This document shows positions 1-8,167 of a stretch of DNA of 64,000 bases, piece after piece. The position numbers and the translations under genes are program-made. Each line of letters begins with the position of its first letter. Position 1 is the first letter of the stretch. The DNA is from Phycisphaerae bacterium (GTDB taxonomy: Bacteria; Planctomycetota; Phycisphaerae; UBA1845), in NCBI GenBank assembly GCA_029260075.1, contig JAJDDY010000023.1:248001-312000 (forward strand), in the 5' to 3' direction. The notes beneath the pieces are model-generated. The model was given only the letters and a program-made list of their open reading frames with translations, did not search any database and was not told the DNA's origin.

Positions 1-1674
1 GATCCGAAAGACCGCTACCAGAACGTCGACGAAATGGTCGACGACTTGCTCGAAGTCGAAACGGTTAGAGAGAGCTTGGCCGGTTTCAGTGTCAAGAGTC
101 TCGACGGTGCGGTGCGCAGAGGTACGCCTGAGCGGCTCGATTCGCCCATGCCTTCACCCAATCCGCCACCGATGAACTTCGGCACGCCGCCACCGCCCTA
201 CGCTCAACCCGTAGCGCCCGACGCCATCGACACCGATGCGGCCATGCCGCCGTTGTCCTCCAAGCGGTTGACCAAGCGGATGAATCAAGTTTCGAAACGG
301 CTCGAGGCCAAGATGGCCAAGCTCGCCGGCGGGCGTGCGGGTCGTCAGGGAAAACGCGACCGAGCGGTGCGTGCACCGGCGCACGCCATGCCGCCTTTGG
401 CAATGTCCGACGTGGCATCGCCGCCGACCGGCGCTAGGAAACGCGTCGTCTTTACGGTTATGCTCTCTGTCGGATTAGCTATAAGCCTTGGGATACTCGT
501 GGGCAATACGTATGGCGGGCGCATTGCCGAACCGATGGGCGCCGCCGCAGGCATGTTGGTGGTGGCGATGTCCGGTGGGATCGCGCTGTCCCACAAAGCC
601 CACCGATGGTTTGGGTTCACTGACGCGCCGCGCTGGACGCAGTGGATGGTCTCGGCGTTCTGTTGCGCACCACTCATGGCCATTGGTACGGCGCCGGCGT
701 TCGAAGCTGGTACGGGCTTGCCGTTGTGGGCGGGGCTGTTGGCGCTGGCTATCTTCGCCAACTGGCGCGACGTTCGTGACGAATCAGTTGGCGGCGAGAT
801 TAGCTTCGGGGCGGCCGTTGGGCACGCCCTCTCCGGCCTGGTCCTCGTCGCAATCGCAGGCGGAATCACGGACCACGATCCGGAGGACTTCGTGTTCATC
901 GGCGCGGGTGTCGCCGGAGCGGTTTCGCTAATCATGCAAGCTACCTCTTGGTGGATTCCGGGGCACGCCGAACGGGCGCAGGACATCGCGGCAGGCGGCG
1001 CCGAGAATAACGTGGACTATCAGAACACCCAGACAGTGCGACCGCCCGATGGTGACGCCCAAGAACCTTCCTTCCGTGGTTTCAGGTGGCCGGCCGCCGG
1101 GGCGGCGCAGCTGGCTTCGGACGCGGCGGTGGTTTCTGGTACTCAGACAGAAAGCGGATCGGCGTATCCACAGAGCAACGCACGTTGGGGCGTGACGCGG
1201 GCGTTCTGGGGGCTGTTGTCGTTCGTCATGATGGGCGGCATGATCGTTGCTTTTCTGACGGCCGTGATTTCAGACAATCTCGATTCGACAGAGCTCACCG
1301 GTGCGGTTTCCGTCTGTGTGGGCTTGGCTTCGTTCTTGCTTTTCACTCTACGCAAAACCACGCCGGTCAGGTGCGAGGGATTTTGGCGAGAGACGATGCG
1401 CCCGTTCTTCGTGTCTGCCTCGTTAACCGGTATCGGCGCCACGATCGCGGGCATCTCCATCAACTGGTCAAGCTATCTCGGCGATGATGAGCGCGTCGCG
1501 CTGGTCTCCGGTCTTGTATTCAGCTCGATTATTTTTCTCGTGCTGGTCGTGTTCGGATTCCGTAAGCAGCCACAGACAACGCAACCGTTCCTACAGGGTG
1601 ACGTGGACGACAGCGTCGAACCAATACCGGTCGACACAGCGACAAGCACGCAGTCGCCGGATACGCTCGCATGA
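1..1674 (+). CDS. C-terminal part of a polytopic membrane Ser/Thr protein kinase (5' end outside window)
   Basis: The reading frame is open from the first base. The first residues (DPKDRYQNVDEMVDDL) look like the last helix of a Hanks-type kinase domain, where a DP..RYQ..DEM pattern is typical, so the catalytic core lies upstream of the window. A Pro-rich and basic linker follows to about residue 145. After that come roughly ten hydrophobic segments, with a Thr/Ser-rich polar break near residues 325-385. This points to a signalling kinase with a large integral-membrane C-terminal half rather than the usual single membrane anchor. The next gene starts 22 bases after the stop and also encodes a membrane protein, so the two are probably co-transcribed. 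The kinase assignment rests only on the short N-terminal remnant. Confidence 0.72.
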   Translation, partial: DPKDRYQNVDEMVDDLLEVETVRESLAGFSVKSLDGAVRRGTPERLDSPMPSPNPPPMNFGTPPPPYAQPVAPDAIDTDAAMPPLSSKRLTKRMNQVSKRLEAKMAKLAGGRAGRQGKRDRAVRAPAHAMPPLAMSDVASPPTGARKRVVFTVMLSVGLAISLGILVGNTYGGRIAEPMGAAAGMLVVAMSGGIALSHKAHRWFGFTDAPRWTQWMVSAFCCAPLMAIGTAPAFEAGTGLPLWAGLLALAIFANWRDVRDESVGGEISFGAAVGHALSGLVLVAIAGGITDHDPEDFVFIGAGVAGAVSLIMQATSWWIPGHAERAQDIAAGGAENNVDYQNTQTVRPPDGDAQEPSFRGFRWPAAGAAQLASDAAVVSGTQTESGSAYPQSNARWGVTRAFWGLLSFVMMGGMIVAFLTAVISDNLDSTELTGAVSVCVGLASFLLFTLRKTTPVRCEGFWRETMRPFFVSASLTGIGATIAGISINWSSYLGDDERVALVSGLVFSSIIFLVLVVFGFRKQPQTTQPFLQGDVDDSVEPIPVDTATSTQSPDTLA

Positions 1675-1696
1675 TTTGCGTTAGGAGTAACCAGTG

Positions 1697-2449
1697 ATGT
1701 TGGCCGCCGTGAGCATATCGATACGTAGCCTGGTCCTCCTCGGCGTCGGTGCGATTATCCTGTGGCGCCTCACGGTATCACCGGCGCCTCGGCGCGCACT
1801 TTCGACGTTGCTTTTGTTTGCCGTCATTTGCGCCGTGATGGGTGCGTTCCTGCTCGCCGGTGCACGTGGGCCGACGATCACGTCAAGCCAACAGCCTGTT
1901 GTAACGTCTCCGCGAGTGTCTGTAGCTGTCACCAGTGGTAAAGCAAACGCGAATGCCGACGCTGTTCGCGCGGAAGGCTGGAATGACGATCGTCGAGTTG
2001 ATGATCACGGGTGGGATGAGCACGATAGCGACGTTCAAGCACTTGAGGACCGCGAACTCCGCTCGCTTGCGATCGCTCGCAACGGCTCGGACTCGACCGG
2101 CAACAGCGACTCGCTCGACGCAGAACTCGGCGGCCCAGCGAGCGGTAGTGTGGTTATCAATTCGACAAATAGCGGACTAACCATCGACACATCGCGTCTT
2201 GAGTCCAGGATCAACAGAATATCGAACCGTGCGGAGCGCAGACTGGACCGGGTTCGCACGCGTTTGGATCACCTGGGCCACAGTCGCGTGGGTGAAGTCG
2301 TGCTCTCCGCGATCGCGCTCGCCGCACTACTCTACCTCGGATACCTATTGCTCGACGCCAGCACACGCGGTCAGTTCTCCTGGACACTCAGAATCGTTTC
2401 GATCATTACCTTTGGCGTGATCATCGCAGCCGTTCACGCCCTACAGTGA
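1697..2449 (+). CDS. Membrane protein of unknown function, 250 aa
   Basis: I do not recognise a family. Two hydrophobic segments lie at the N-terminus (about residues 5-25 and 33-55) and two at the C-terminus (about 195-218 and 225-248). Between them is a polar, acidic region of some 130 residues followed by a basic helix-like stretch rich in Arg and Asp. A Shine-Dalgarno GGAG at 1684-1687 lies nine bases before the ATG at 1697; a GTG directly upstream at 1694 is an alternative. Its closeness to the preceding membrane kinase suggests that it works with, or is a substrate of, that kinase, but nothing in the sequence proves this. Confidence 0.72.
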   Translation: MLAAVSISIRSLVLLGVGAIILWRLTVSPAPRRALSTLLLFAVICAVMGAFLLAGARGPTITSSQQPVVTSPRVSVAVTSGKANANADAVRAEGWNDDRRVDDHGWDEHDSDVQALEDRELRSLAIARNGSDSTGNSDSLDAELGGPASGSVVINSTNSGLTIDTSRLESRINRISNRAERRLDRVRTRLDHLGHSRVGEVVLSAIALAALLYLGYLLLDASTRGQFSWTLRIVSIITFGVIIAAVHALQ

Positions 2450-2898
2450 CCGCAAGCGAAGCTTCTGCCGAAGCTGATCGAACTCACCCCGCTGCCGAAC
2501 GCGTAGAAGGCCTCCAAACACGTTGACTCCCGCTCCCATCTTCGCGCCTAATGGCCCGTTGAAAAAGTGTGGCACCGGCTTCCAGCCGGTGATCCAATAG
2601 CGATTTCAGCCTCGTAGTTGGAACGCAGCCCATCGTCGCGGACGGGCTTGAGGCACCGTGCTTGAATACAAGCCCTTTTCAATAGTTTGCTAATTCCACA
2701 CGATCGCACAAGGGTGTTCTCGCTGGTCGTATTTCTGAGCAAAGGTAACACCAACATACGGGGCGTCCCGGACGCACCAGGAGACGTCGATCGCGTCCAG
2801 ATGGTCGACAATCGCAATCTGCAGTATGATACCGCCGGTAGAGCGATCGTCGGCTGGAGGGTGAACCGGCCGCAACGTGCGATCGTGTGGCGGAGGCA
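2450..2898. other. Intergenic region with one CACCGGCT-type hairpin repeat
   Basis: No convincing gene. A hairpin with arms AGCTTC/GAAGCT at 2460-2475 follows the preceding stop but has no T-run. One copy of the genome's CACCGGCT hairpin repeat lies at 2567-2595. The rest presumably carries the promoter of the sigma factor gene; I could not pick a clear hexamer pair. Confidence 0.5.
2567..2595 (+). repeat. CACCGGCT-TCC-AGCCGGTG hairpin repeat
   Basis: A perfect 8-bp stem closes on a TCC loop, preceded by GTGTGG and followed by ATCC. The same unit recurs in both orientations at 6569, 7705, 9345, 9507, 9725, 15128, 18387, 32531, 42505, 47515 and 48716, always between genes. Confidence 0.9.
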
Positions 2899-3798
2899 AT
2901 GAATCACGACATGGAACAAGCATCGAGTGCGGACGATTTTCTGATCGAGCGGATCGTGTCGGGTGACCAGGATGCGTGGCGCCTGTTGATCGATCGCTAC
3001 GCCGGTCGCCTTCTGGCGTTCGCCCGCGCGCGAACGTCAAGCCTGGCCGATGCGGAAGACCTCGTACAAGAAGCGCTCGTCGGTTTCTTGCAGTCCGTAG
3101 GGAACTTCGACACATCACGTTCTCTTGAAACATACCTGTTTACCATTCTTCGCTACAAGCTGTACGACCTGCTTAGGCAGAAAAAGGTAAAGGTCATTAC
3201 CGAACCGCCGGATGCGGAAGGGTGGTGGGATCATATCAGCCCCGACACTTCCGAAACGCCCAGCGGGCTCGCCCTGCAGGCTGAAGCCAATCGACAGCAG
3301 GAGGGTGTGCTCGAAGACATTCTTCGCCAGCTCATTCGCGAACTGCGCGATCGCGACGCCTTCAACGACTTACAAGTTATCGAACTCACCTTTTTCGGCG
3401 GACGTCGCAACATCGACATTGCCGACCTCTTGGACATGGACCAAAAAGCCGTAGCCGGCATTAAGTATCGAGCCATTCAAAAACTGCAGAAGTTCCTGTC
3501 GCAGCACGACACCGACGATTTGAATTGCATGGACGAAGCCAACGCCGACGTCACCGTGTCACGCGTCTGGCGAGAGCAGCGTCTCACCTGTCTAAAACGC
3601 AGCACGCTCGGCTCCTACCTGCTCGGCGTGCTCGAAGAACCCTGGCGAAGCTATACCGAGTTTCATCTAGACGTGGTGGCCTGCCCCATGTGCGTCGCCA
3701 ACCTCGCCGACCTGGAGTCAGAAGAAGACGACCGAACTCCGGTGGACACCGAACGAATGTTCGCCTCCAGCGCCGGCTTCCTCTCGAAACCGCACTGA
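2899..3798 (+). CDS. ECF-type RNA polymerase sigma factor with Cys-containing C-terminal tail
   Basis: Sigma region 2 spans about residues 20-95 and includes the helix DAEDLVQEALVGF. A long linker follows, then region 4, a helix-turn-helix around QVIELTFFGGRRNIDIADLL. After region 4 there is an extra tail of about 90 residues with STLGSYLLGVLEEPW and then HLDVVACPMC, an H-x5-C-x2-C arrangement resembling a reduced zinc-binding anti-sigma domain. Ordinary ECF sigma factors stop near 190 residues; this one has about 299. Such tails are a planctomycete habit in my recollection. The start is uncertain: GTG 2887, ATG 2899 and ATG 2911 are all possible, with GGAGG at 2892-2896. No separate anti-sigma gene is adjacent, so the tail may give autoregulation (inference). 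Confidence 0.88.
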   Translation: MNHDMEQASSADDFLIERIVSGDQDAWRLLIDRYAGRLLAFARARTSSLADAEDLVQEALVGFLQSVGNFDTSRSLETYLFTILRYKLYDLLRQKKVKVITEPPDAEGWWDHISPDTSETPSGLALQAEANRQQEGVLEDILRQLIRELRDRDAFNDLQVIELTFFGGRRNIDIADLLDMDQKAVAGIKYRAIQKLQKFLSQHDTDDLNCMDEANADVTVSRVWREQRLTCLKRSTLGSYLLGVLEEPWRSYTEFHLDVVACPMCVANLADLESEEDDRTPVDTERMFASSAGFLSKPH

Positions 3799-3827
3799 CA
3801 TTCGTTGGGCCGTCTACGTAGGGTGCT

Positions 3828-3851
3828 GGTGCGTGAATCCCTTCTCGCACC
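3828..3851 (+). repeat. GTGCG-type covarying hairpin repeat
   Basis: The unit is GGTGCG, T, GAA, TCCC, TTC, T, CGCACC. Two stem blocks are separated by a T-T mismatch and closed by a 4-base loop. This is the first of about a dozen copies of the family in the window. Confidence 0.85.
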
Positions 3852-4037
3852 AATGTCACCGGGAATCCGTTCCCGCGGACCGCGTCGGCCCGCTGGCGCG
3901 CCCTCGCACATATGTGGACATGCCGTTAGAGTACCACCTGGACTGATGTTGGCCAACGGTAAAGGCAGGTCATCGACCTGTCCTACTCATGGCGGTCGAC
4001 GGCGCGTTCCGCTTGTGCCGACGCTGGATTCAACGCT

Positions 4038-4487
4038 TCATATCAAACGTTCCAATACAGCGTCAACACGCAATCCAACGATCGCTACTTCGTTCGCATT
4101 GACCGCAACGCCTAGTTGGGCTTCCAGCCCGGCGAGTAGCGTTTGCCGAAACCGGTCCGTGTCAGCAAGTGACTCGGCGATGACCTCAGGTTCTCGCCCG
4201 TTCACACGACACACCAACCACCGATTGATCACACCGTCATCCTGCTCGAACCCGGCCAGTTGAATCGCGTGGGCGGCTTGATCGAACGTCGGGGCGAACG
4301 ACCGGCGAAGGTCGTCAAGATTCAGGTCGGCCACCGCGAAATTGACCGGCGTGACGCTAGAGAACACAGTGGTGCGGCTCGGCATACCAGAAGGATCTGG
4401 AGCGGAGTCGCGTCGAAAGCTAGGCGGTTCAGACTGCACCGGTTCAGACGAGTCTCCCGATTGATGACGACCGGTCCGCGGGCTCAC
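4038..4487 (-). CDS. Hypothetical protein, 149 aa
   Basis: No family recognised. The N-terminal 40 residues are polar and rich in Ser and Pro. The remainder looks like a folded alpha/beta domain with regular hydrophobic spacing (for example INRWLVCRVNGREPEVIAES). It follows the kinase-like/deoxyribosyltransferase-like gene by 35 bases on the same strand, so the two are likely co-transcribed. The start used is GTG 4487. Curiously, an ATG at 4519, three bases after the upstream stop, opens an 11-codon frame (MSKRRKQSRAA) that ends in TGA at 4486-4484, overlapping this GTG in a different frame. The true start could therefore involve a frameshift or a sequence error. Confidence 0.55.
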   Translation of the reverse strand: MSPRTGRHQSGDSSEPVQSEPPSFRRDSAPDPSGMPSRTTVFSSVTPVNFAVADLNLDDLRRSFAPTFDQAAHAIQLAGFEQDDGVINRWLVCRVNGREPEVIAESLADTDRFRQTLLAGLEAQLGVAVNANEVAIVGLRVDAVLERLI

Positions 4488-4522
4488 GCCGCGCGGCTCT
4501 GTTTTCGACGTTTCGACATTTG

Positions 4523-5737
4523 TCAGCCGTTTTCCCCCGCTGCCTCGGGGAGCGGCAATTGGTAATCGCCAATCATCTCGCGTTCTTGGAAGTACGCGAA
4601 CAACTCATCGAGCGATCGAAAGACGGCCGTGGCTGTTTCGGTGACGAAGGGTGACGGGCTGCTCTGCGGGCGCCAGACGACGAAGACTTCCTTGGTGCAT
4701 TCGTAGGCATGCTGCAACTCGCGCTCGACGCCGGAGGACAGCCCCGGTCGACCGTCGGGCAGTTCGGGGATGTAGCTGACGATCATGTCGGATTGTTCAA
4801 TCAGCTTGAAGTCGCGCGCATAAATCTGAGCGTCAATGTCCGGCGCTACGCGGGCAATTTCTCCCACGCTCAACACGACGGACCGATCGTCAAGGCTTAT
4901 GCGAATTTCCTCGTCACCGCGTTTCGTGGCTTCGCCGGCTTCGAACAGTAAACGCTTTTCGTCAAGGTCCGCCGGGTCGAACGCGATAAAATGTTCGGCC
5001 AGCACATCACGAAAGCGTTCGATCTCCATGAGCGTGTCGGGTAGGTCGATGACGTGGGTCATGGGGAACGACGGATAGACGCGCTTGCGGTGCGGCTCGA
5101 ACATGAGCCGGTAGAGCGACTTCGCGTTGATCCTCGGGTTGCTTCGCGAGAGGATGAGCGCCCGTCCATACCCCGCCACAGCCTCCGCCATGGCTTCGGT
5201 CACCACAATTTCTTCCTCGCGCCATACGAGAATATCCTTGAGCGTGTGACGCACATCATGGTCGCGGGCCAGGCGAGCGTGAACTGCGTCGACGTTGTCG
5301 ACCAGCGTGATGTACAAGTCCGGATCAAGCTGCACGACCTGGTTGTGGTCGTACGCTTGGAACAAGCCATGCTTCCAACGAAACGTCGCGTGGCTGTTGA
5401 CGATCAAATTCGCATTGGGCGAAGCGGCTTGGAGAATGTCTTTGAAGATGCTTCGTCGAAGGGCGGTGAGGCGCTGGCGGGGGAGGTCGAGAATCCGCCC
5501 AGCCACAATGTCGGGCGCCTCGGCGTACATGCGATCGCCGACGTTGAACAGTTGTACCTCGTGGCCGTTGTCGGCTGCGATCTTAACGACCTCGTCGAGA
5601 AACGGCTTCTTATCAAGACCGACCTGCCCATTGACCAGCACGCGCACGCCGCCGTGGCGATGCGAAGGTGTTGCGTGGAACAGGGACGGGGCTGGTGGTT
5701 GCGTGTCGTCGTTGGTGTCGCTGCGTGAATCGATCAT
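4523..5737 (-). CDS. Fusion of archaeal adenylate kinase-like domain and nucleoside 2-deoxyribosyltransferase-like domain
   Basis: Residues about 28-210 resemble archaeal-type adenylate kinases: a strand and loop VRVLVNGQVGLDKKPF, then FNVGDRMY, a conserved NSHATFRWKHG, and DPDLYITLVDN. The loop does not match a canonical Walker A (no GK[ST]), so phosphotransfer may be lost or altered. Residues about 300-390 resemble nucleoside 2-deoxyribosyltransferases: an IYARDFKLIEQSDMIVSYIP core, then SSGVERELQHAY and KEVFVVW. The combination suggests binding or cleavage of a nucleotide or its N-glycosidic bond. Whether it salvages nucleosides or acts as a regulatory or defence enzyme is not visible. A hypothetical gene follows and a CAP lipoprotein gene precedes it. 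The domain calls come from motif recall only. Confidence 0.6.
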   Translation of the reverse strand: MIDSRSDTNDDTQPPAPSLFHATPSHRHGGVRVLVNGQVGLDKKPFLDEVVKIAADNGHEVQLFNVGDRMYAEAPDIVAGRILDLPRQRLTALRRSIFKDILQAASPNANLIVNSHATFRWKHGLFQAYDHNQVVQLDPDLYITLVDNVDAVHARLARDHDVRHTLKDILVWREEEIVVTEAMAEAVAGYGRALILSRSNPRINAKSLYRLMFEPHRKRVYPSFPMTHVIDLPDTLMEIERFRDVLAEHFIAFDPADLDEKRLLFEAGEATKRGDEEIRISLDDRSVVLSVGEIARVAPDIDAQIYARDFKLIEQSDMIVSYIPELPDGRPGLSSGVERELQHAYECTKEVFVVWRPQSSPSPFVTETATAVFRSLDELFAYFQEREMIGDYQLPLPEAAGENG

Positions 5738-5755
5738 GGCGAAGCGGTAGGGCGT

Positions 5756-6301
5756 TTAGAAATCCAGCGGATCGCCGAACTCAAGCACCCAGTAGATCGA
5801 ATACTCGCCGCCGCCGCGCACGCCGATACCGACATCGCGCCACATCGGGTCGAGAATAATGTTGCGATGGGACGGGCTCTCCATCCAAACTTGCACGACC
5901 TCTTCCGGCGTTTGCTGACCGGCGGCAAGGTTTTCGCCGATCGCATAGCCGCGATACTTACCCTCGATCGCCCGATCACGCGGCTGAGCTCCGGTGGCGG
6001 GGTCACGATGATCGAAGAATTGCCCCTCGACCATCCGACAGGCGTAGCCTTCAGCGATTGATTTCAAGAAGCGGTTAGCCTTGACCGGCCTTAGCGAACG
6101 CTTGGAACGCTGCTGATTGATCAGAACGAGCACCGCGTCGCCAAGCTCCTTCTCTCCGTCGGGCGTAACGCACGGGGCGGGTGGCAACTCGACCAGACGT
6201 GCAGCCTCGGTTCCAGGGTCGTCCGACGGCGAGTAGCAGCCGGATCCGAGACCTAGCACCAGAATGGCGTACACGACTATGGTTGGCGAAATACGAAACA
6301 A
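5756..6301 (-). CDS. CAP/SCP-domain lipoprotein
   Basis: The N-terminus reads as a lipoprotein signal: a hydrophobic stretch ending LGLGSGC, with Cys as the lipidated residue. The mature part is a CAP (cysteine-rich secretory/PR-1) domain of the bacterial YkwD type: a LINQQRSKRSLRPV helix, FFDHRDP, GENLAAG, VVQVWMESPSHRNIILDPMWRDVGIGV and a final WVLEFG. The fold's usual His and Glu positions are present. The TTG at 6301 is chosen because a GGAAGAGGAA tract lies six bases upstream and this start gives a clean signal peptide; longer in-frame extensions run into repeat DNA. It probably acts at the cell surface. The precise substrate of bacterial CAP proteins is unknown. Confidence 0.82.
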   Translation of the reverse strand: MFRISPTIVVYAILVLGLGSGCYSPSDDPGTEAARLVELPPAPCVTPDGEKELGDAVLVLINQQRSKRSLRPVKANRFLKSIAEGYACRMVEGQFFDHRDPATGAQPRDRAIEGKYRGYAIGENLAAGQQTPEEVVQVWMESPSHRNIILDPMWRDVGIGVRGGGEYSIYWVLEFGDPLDF

Positions 6302-6819
6302 ATGTGCTTCCTCTTCCTTCAGGACGCGGACCGACACGACCACTGAGACAATTGTACGCTCCGTAAGCCGGGCAAACAAGGTCCAACATGACGGACTTGC
6401 CGGTTTCGACCTACCTGACGGCCCGGAATCCGTGATGTTATTGAACAAACCGCGCATACGCTCCGGCGTTACCCCGGATATCGTCATTTCACGCGAGCCG
6501 GTTGACGGAATCCTGTCCGTACCGGTCACGACGACGCACGACTCGCCGAGGAGTCGGTCCAAAAATCTTGGCACCGGTTCCAGCCGGTGATCCGTTGCTA
6601 TGCTGTGCCGCTCGTGCTGCTGTGCCGTGAATCCTTTCTCGGCACCCGCTCGTGCGTGAATCCCTTCTCGCGCACACCGCTCGTGCGTGAATCCTTTCTC
6701 GCACGCACACCTGAGCGCTTGCCCAAGCGACCCTCTTACCATGTAATGTCGCGCGCCGTTGATGATATCCTGACACGTGGGCAGCGCCCACGCAGCCACG
6801 CATCCCAGGAGCCGTTGGA
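6302..6819. other. Divergent intergenic region dense in hairpin repeats
   Basis: The promoter regions of the CAP lipoprotein (leftward) and mqnD (rightward) lie here. The right half holds one CACCGG-type hairpin and three GTGCG/GTGCCG-type hairpins. No gene is evident; the open frames that cross it are repeat-derived. Confidence 0.6.
6569..6704 (+). repeat. Cluster of one CACCGG hairpin and three GTGC-type hairpins
   Basis: A CACCGG repeat with a one-base-shorter arm is at 6569-6593. A GTGCCG-stem hairpin lies at 6622-6645, a GTGCG-stem hairpin with an extra CG in its right arm at 6652-6675, and a GTGCG-stem hairpin at 6683-6704. All share the inner GAA-TCCY-TTC block. Stem bases differ but stay paired. 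Confidence 0.88.
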
Positions 6820-7665
6820 ATGAGCCAACCGAGACAACTAACGCTGGGTCATAGCCCCGACCCCGATGACGCCTTCATGTTCTACGCCCTCGCCAAGAAC
6901 AAGATCGACACGCGCGGGTGGGCGTTCGAACACGTGCTGCAAGATATTCAAACGCTCAACGACCGGGCGCTGCGTGGCGAGTTGGACATCACCGCCATCA
7001 GCATCCACGCCTATCCGTTCGTGGCCGAGCGGTATGCGTTGACCGCGTGCGGAAGCAGCATGGGCGACGGCTATGGTCCGCTCGTCGTGGCCCGCGAGGA
7101 GATGACCATCGACGACCTGCGCGGCAAAACCATCGCCGTGCCGGGAGAGATGACCACGGCATTCCTCGCACTGAATCTGATACTCGGGCGCCGAGCATTC
7201 GAGCACAAGGTCGTCATGTTCGACGAAATTCTTACCCACGTGGCCGAAAGTCGCGCCGACGCCGGACTGATCATCCACGAAGGACAACTGACCTATCGCG
7301 ATCACGGCCTGTCGTCGATCATCGACCTCGGCGACTGGTGGAAGCAGACGACGGATCTACCGTTGCCCTTAGGCGGCAACTGCATCCGCCGCGACTTGGG
7401 CCCCGAAGCGATGGTCGAGGTGACGGCAATATTGAAAGAGAGCATCGAGTACAGCCTCGCCCACCGCAGCGACGCCGTCGAGTACGCACTTCAATACGCA
7501 AGAGACATGGGCCACGACCTGGCCGACCGGTTCGTGGGCATGTACGTCAACAAATGGACCGTCGACTACGGCGTCGTAGGACGCCGTGCGGTGCGAGAGC
7601 TACTCAAGCGCGGGCACGAAATCGGCATGATGCCGGAAGTCAAAGAGATCGACTTCATCGGATAG
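6820..7665 (+). CDS. mqnD: 1,4-dihydroxy-6-naphthoate synthase (menaquinone futalosine pathway)
   Basis: MqnD converts cyclic dehypoxanthine futalosine to 1,4-dihydroxy-6-naphthoate in the chorismate-to-menaquinone futalosine route. The 281-residue protein shows the periplasmic-binding-protein-like fold of the family. It has an N-terminal SPDPDDAFMFYAL motif (SPCPND in many members), DITAISIHAYPFVAERY, GDGYGPLVV, IAVPGEMTTAFLALNL and ADAGLIIHEGQ, the last containing the catalytic-type His. Family length is about 275-285 residues. An AGGAG at 6807-6811 is spaced eight bases from the ATG. The other mqn genes are not in the window. Its presence implies menaquinone respiration without the classical men pathway. 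Confidence 0.92.
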   Translation: MSQPRQLTLGHSPDPDDAFMFYALAKNKIDTRGWAFEHVLQDIQTLNDRALRGELDITAISIHAYPFVAERYALTACGSSMGDGYGPLVVAREEMTIDDLRGKTIAVPGEMTTAFLALNLILGRRAFEHKVVMFDEILTHVAESRADAGLIIHEGQLTYRDHGLSSIIDLGDWWKQTTDLPLPLGGNCIRRDLGPEAMVEVTAILKESIEYSLAHRSDAVEYALQYARDMGHDLADRFVGMYVNKWTVDYGVVGRRAVRELLKRGHEIGMMPEVKEIDFIG

Positions 7666-7704
7666 ACGCCTGTTAACTTCGGCGGAAAGGCGCCTGTTGA
7701 ACAA

Positions 7705-7880
7705 GTGTGGCACCGGCTTCCAGCCGGTGATCCGTTGCTGTGCTGTGTCGTGAATCCTTTCTCGACACATGGACGGAGGTAAGCTGTGCCGTGAATCCTT
7801 TCTCGGCACGTGGATGAAGGTGCGAGAAGGGATTCACGCACCAGCTGACGCACCAGCAGGGTCTAGGGATTCACGCACCA
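7705..7880 (+). repeat. Cluster of hairpin repeats, both orientations, downstream of mqnD
   Basis: A CACCGGCT hairpin lies at 7705-7733. Then come a GTGTCG-stem hairpin at 7745-7768, a GTGCCG-stem hairpin at 7786-7809, an inverted GGTGCG-stem copy at 7819-7842 and a half copy at about 7863-7880. This cluster supplies the clearest compensatory pair change, CG/CG to TC/GA in the stem. The whole 262-base gap between mqnD and the next gene is repeat-derived. Confidence 0.9.
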
Positions 7881-7927
7881 GCGAGGGTTGCATGCGACTT
7901 TCCGCTCGGGCATGGCACCCGCCTGTC

Positions 7928-8167
7928 TCACGTCAACAACGCCCGCAGTTGGCGTTCTTCGACGCGGTGGCGAAAAACCTCTCGACCGTTCAGATGTACG
8001 ACCGGAATGTCATTCCGGTAGGCTTCCCACCACTCTTCGTTCCCCGACGCCGAAATATCCACCGTCTCGATTTCAAATGGGACCGTCGCCTGCACGCGCT
8101 TGATCACGAACAGCGCCGCGTTGCAAAGCGTACACTCCGGCTTGGTGAAGAAGGTGATTCGATTCAT
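7928..8167 (-). CDS. Glutaredoxin-like (thioredoxin-fold) protein, 79 aa
   Basis: A short thioredoxin-fold protein with the N-terminal redox motif TKPECTLC (C-x2-C). The IPVVHLNGREVF segment contains the cis-Pro loop, and the C-terminus is a helix. This matches the small glutaredoxin family often labelled DUF836. It should reduce disulfides in the cytoplasm. Its ATG overlaps the stop of the upstream zinc dehydrogenase gene by four bases (ATGA), so translation is probably coupled. The partner protein is not identifiable from sequence. Confidence 0.85.
   Translation of the reverse strand: MNRITFFTKPECTLCNAALFVIKRVQATVPFEIETVDISASGNEEWWEAYRNDIPVVHLNGREVFRHRVEERQLRALLT

Noticed and set aside
2687-2902. 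Small open frame before the sigma factor
   Set aside because: It has no recognisable content, lies in the likely promoter region and runs into the sigma gene start.
6302-6799. N-terminal extension of the CAP lipoprotein
   Set aside because: It crosses several hairpin repeats, and a lipoprotein signal with a ribosome site starts at TTG 6301.
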